Made by a program: the position numbers and the translations under genes. Shown piece after piece: positions 62,636 to 64,000 of a stretch of DNA of 64,000 nt (position 1 is the first letter of the stretch; every line of letters starts with the position of its first letter). The DNA is from Chlorella sorokiniana (taxonomy: Eukaryota > Chlorophyta > Trebouxiophyceae > Chlorellales > Chlorellaceae). The DNA lies in the NCBI GenBank assembly GCA_025917655.1, contig CP084615.1, positions 620,001 to 684,000 of the forward strand, given 5' to 3'. The notes below the pieces were generated by a model that worked only from the letters and a program-made list of their open reading frames with translations, searched no databases and was not told where the DNA came from.

Positions 62636-63836
62636 ATGTCGAAGGTGCTGAGGTGCTAGCCGCACTGCGGCGGGACGCCTGGCCCACCCGGGAGCAACGC
62701 CGCCGCCACCCGCCTCCGAGGAGCAGCAGTTGGCCGCTAGTTGCGCAGCACGCCAGCCATGCACCAGCAGGCGCAGCTCGAACGCAACGTACGATGCTGA
62801 AGGTGAGAATGACGCATTTACAGGGCAATCTGGGATTGCAGCCGTTGGCTGGTGGAGCAAGCCACGGGCCGACTTTTCCCAAACGCCCACCCCGGCGCAG
62901 ATGCTGATCCTCGCCCCCGCAAGGTGCGGTTGCTGCCATCCACAAGCACTGGCTGCGGTGGGCTGCTGCCCCGCCGCACATACACATGGCGTGGTGTGAG
63001 CAGTCGTCGTGCGCAGAAGCAGCTGAGGCAGCTGGAGGCCGCAACTCAGCAGCAGCCGCAGCAGCCCTCAGCATCGCCTGCACAAAGCATGGACAGCGTC
63101 CAAAGCTTACAACAATTTGAGCGTGCACGGCGGCAGCGGCAGCAGCAGCAGCAGCCCTCGATGCTGCAGCAGGAAGGGCTGAGAGCAGCAAGCAGTGCTG
63201 CCGGTGGCAGCAAAGAGGGAGATCGAGCCTTTGCCGCGTTGACAACCTGGCTGCGGATGAACATACACAGTGTGAGTCCAGCGGCAGGTTTGCACTCTTT
63301 TCCACAAAACAGCAATCCAGTGTGATATCACTAGAAAGCAATCAACTGCAGCCGTTGGCTTTCTCTGATCTTCCATCCCTCGGATCCCTTCCCTGCTTTT
63401 GCAGTCCCGCACAGCCAAAAGGGTTGTTCCCTTTCTTGGCAACTACGATGGCACCAGTGGTCGGTGGACTTTCCGGCTAAACCCAGCCCTGGGCTGGAGC
63501 GACCTCAGCGCCGACACGCGGCAGCGGCTGCGCCACTTGCCCGCAGAGGCGCAGCAGGCGTTTGCCGCCAAGTACCCGGCGCGGCCGCTGCAGAGCTGGC
63601 GAGACAAGTCGCAAAAGTACAAGCCCCCTCACAGCAGCAAGGCGCATTTGGTGCTGCTGGAAGACTTGGTGCTCTCCTTGCATGCGGTCTACATGCAGCA
63701 CGAGGGCGGCAAGCGCACAGAGGCCAGCATTGTAGCGCCGAGCAGCAGTGGTGGGTCGACCAGCACTGCCGCTGTGGCCACTCCGACTGCTTGCGAGCTG
63801 GCAAGCTGCGGCACCAGCGTGTTGCGCCTCTCATGA
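62636..63836 (+). CDS. Unknown basic, Gln-rich protein
   Basis: I do not recognise a family. Seen: a probable first exon beginning ATG 62636 (MSKVLR, then apparent frame changes) and ending SEEQQLAASCAARQ..NATYDAE at a GTGAGA donor near 62803; this joins in phase to DADPRPRKVRLLPSTSTG at 62901, then RTYTWRGVSSRRAQKQLRQL, a Gln-rich coiled stretch, and DRAFAALTTWLRMNIHS; after an intron at about 63271-63403 comes SRTAKRVVPFLGNYDGTSGR, WTFRLNPALGWSDLSADTRQ, RLRHLPAEAQQAFAAKYPAR, LVLLEDLVLSLHAVYM and a Ser/Thr/Ala-rich tail to TGA 63834-63836. The block from KRVVPFLG to HAVYM looks like a folded domain of about 100 residues. Start and first exon are uncertain. Confidence 0.5.
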
Positions 63837-64000
63837 GCCGGTTTGATGTTTGATTTATGGCTTTTTGCGCTCAGAGGCAATCCCATGTCTTCCGGGTCAA
63901 CGCCAACAGGAGACCCTCAATCAGTCGACACTATTCAGCGATCGAAAGGGAGACGAGGTCTTGAAAGTCCCCGGAGACGCCCCAGCTGCGAGGAAACTGC

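Overview
The window looks like nuclear DNA of a GC-rich green alga, most likely a Chlorella-like trebouxiophyte. The grounds are dense genes on both strands, many short GT-AG introns, Ala/Gly/Gln-rich low-complexity inserts, and plant-lineage proteins (a cytochrome b6f heme-assembly CCB factor, an EDR2-type PH-START-DUF1336 protein, an STR6-type rhodanese/serine-hydrolase fusion, a CBM20 starch-binding protein). I see no rRNA, convincing tRNA, CRISPR array, transposase, reverse transcriptase or capsid gene.

Layout, left to right: organellar tyrosyl-tRNA synthetase 5' end (-); AFG1/LACE1-type AAA ATPase (+); sorbitol/xylitol dehydrogenase (-); METTL21-type methyltransferase (+); secreted acidic Cys-containing protein (+); leukotriene A4 hydrolase-type M1 aminopeptidase (-) with a tandemly duplicated exon; GNAT acetyltransferase (-); CCB2/CCB4-type factor (+); large DDB1/CPSF-A-type beta-propeller protein (-); two convergent members of an uncharacterised Ala-rich secreted/anchored family (+ and -); CBM20 coiled-coil protein with an AT-hook-like tail (-); tandem secreted germin-like cupins (+,+); EDR2-like lipid-binding protein (+); dCMP deaminase (+); STR6-like protein (-); NT5C2-type 5'-nucleotidase with a leader (+); PAP2 lipid phosphatase (+); and an unknown basic/Gln-rich protein (+).

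Functionally this is mostly housekeeping: nucleotide metabolism (dCMP deaminase, NT5C2-like), organelle quality control and translation (AFG1, TyrRS), plastid biogenesis (CCB), polyol metabolism, lipid handling (EDR2, PAP2) and secreted or wall proteins. Many genes sit as divergent pairs with 300-500 bp between starts.

Three points need attention. (1) Almost every conserved gene contains one or more reading-frame breaks, and nearly all look like one missing base in a short G or C run. This points to a systematic homopolymer artefact in the assembly rather than mass pseudogenisation, so exon boundaries and frames below are my reconstruction from local homology memory. (2) The aminopeptidase carries two adjacent alternative versions of one exon with matching phases, a candidate mutually exclusive exon pair. 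(3) Introns often show G-rich GTGGG tracts after the donor and C/CA-rich tracts before the acceptor on the sense strand. All family assignments rest on recognising motifs by eye; no database search was possible.
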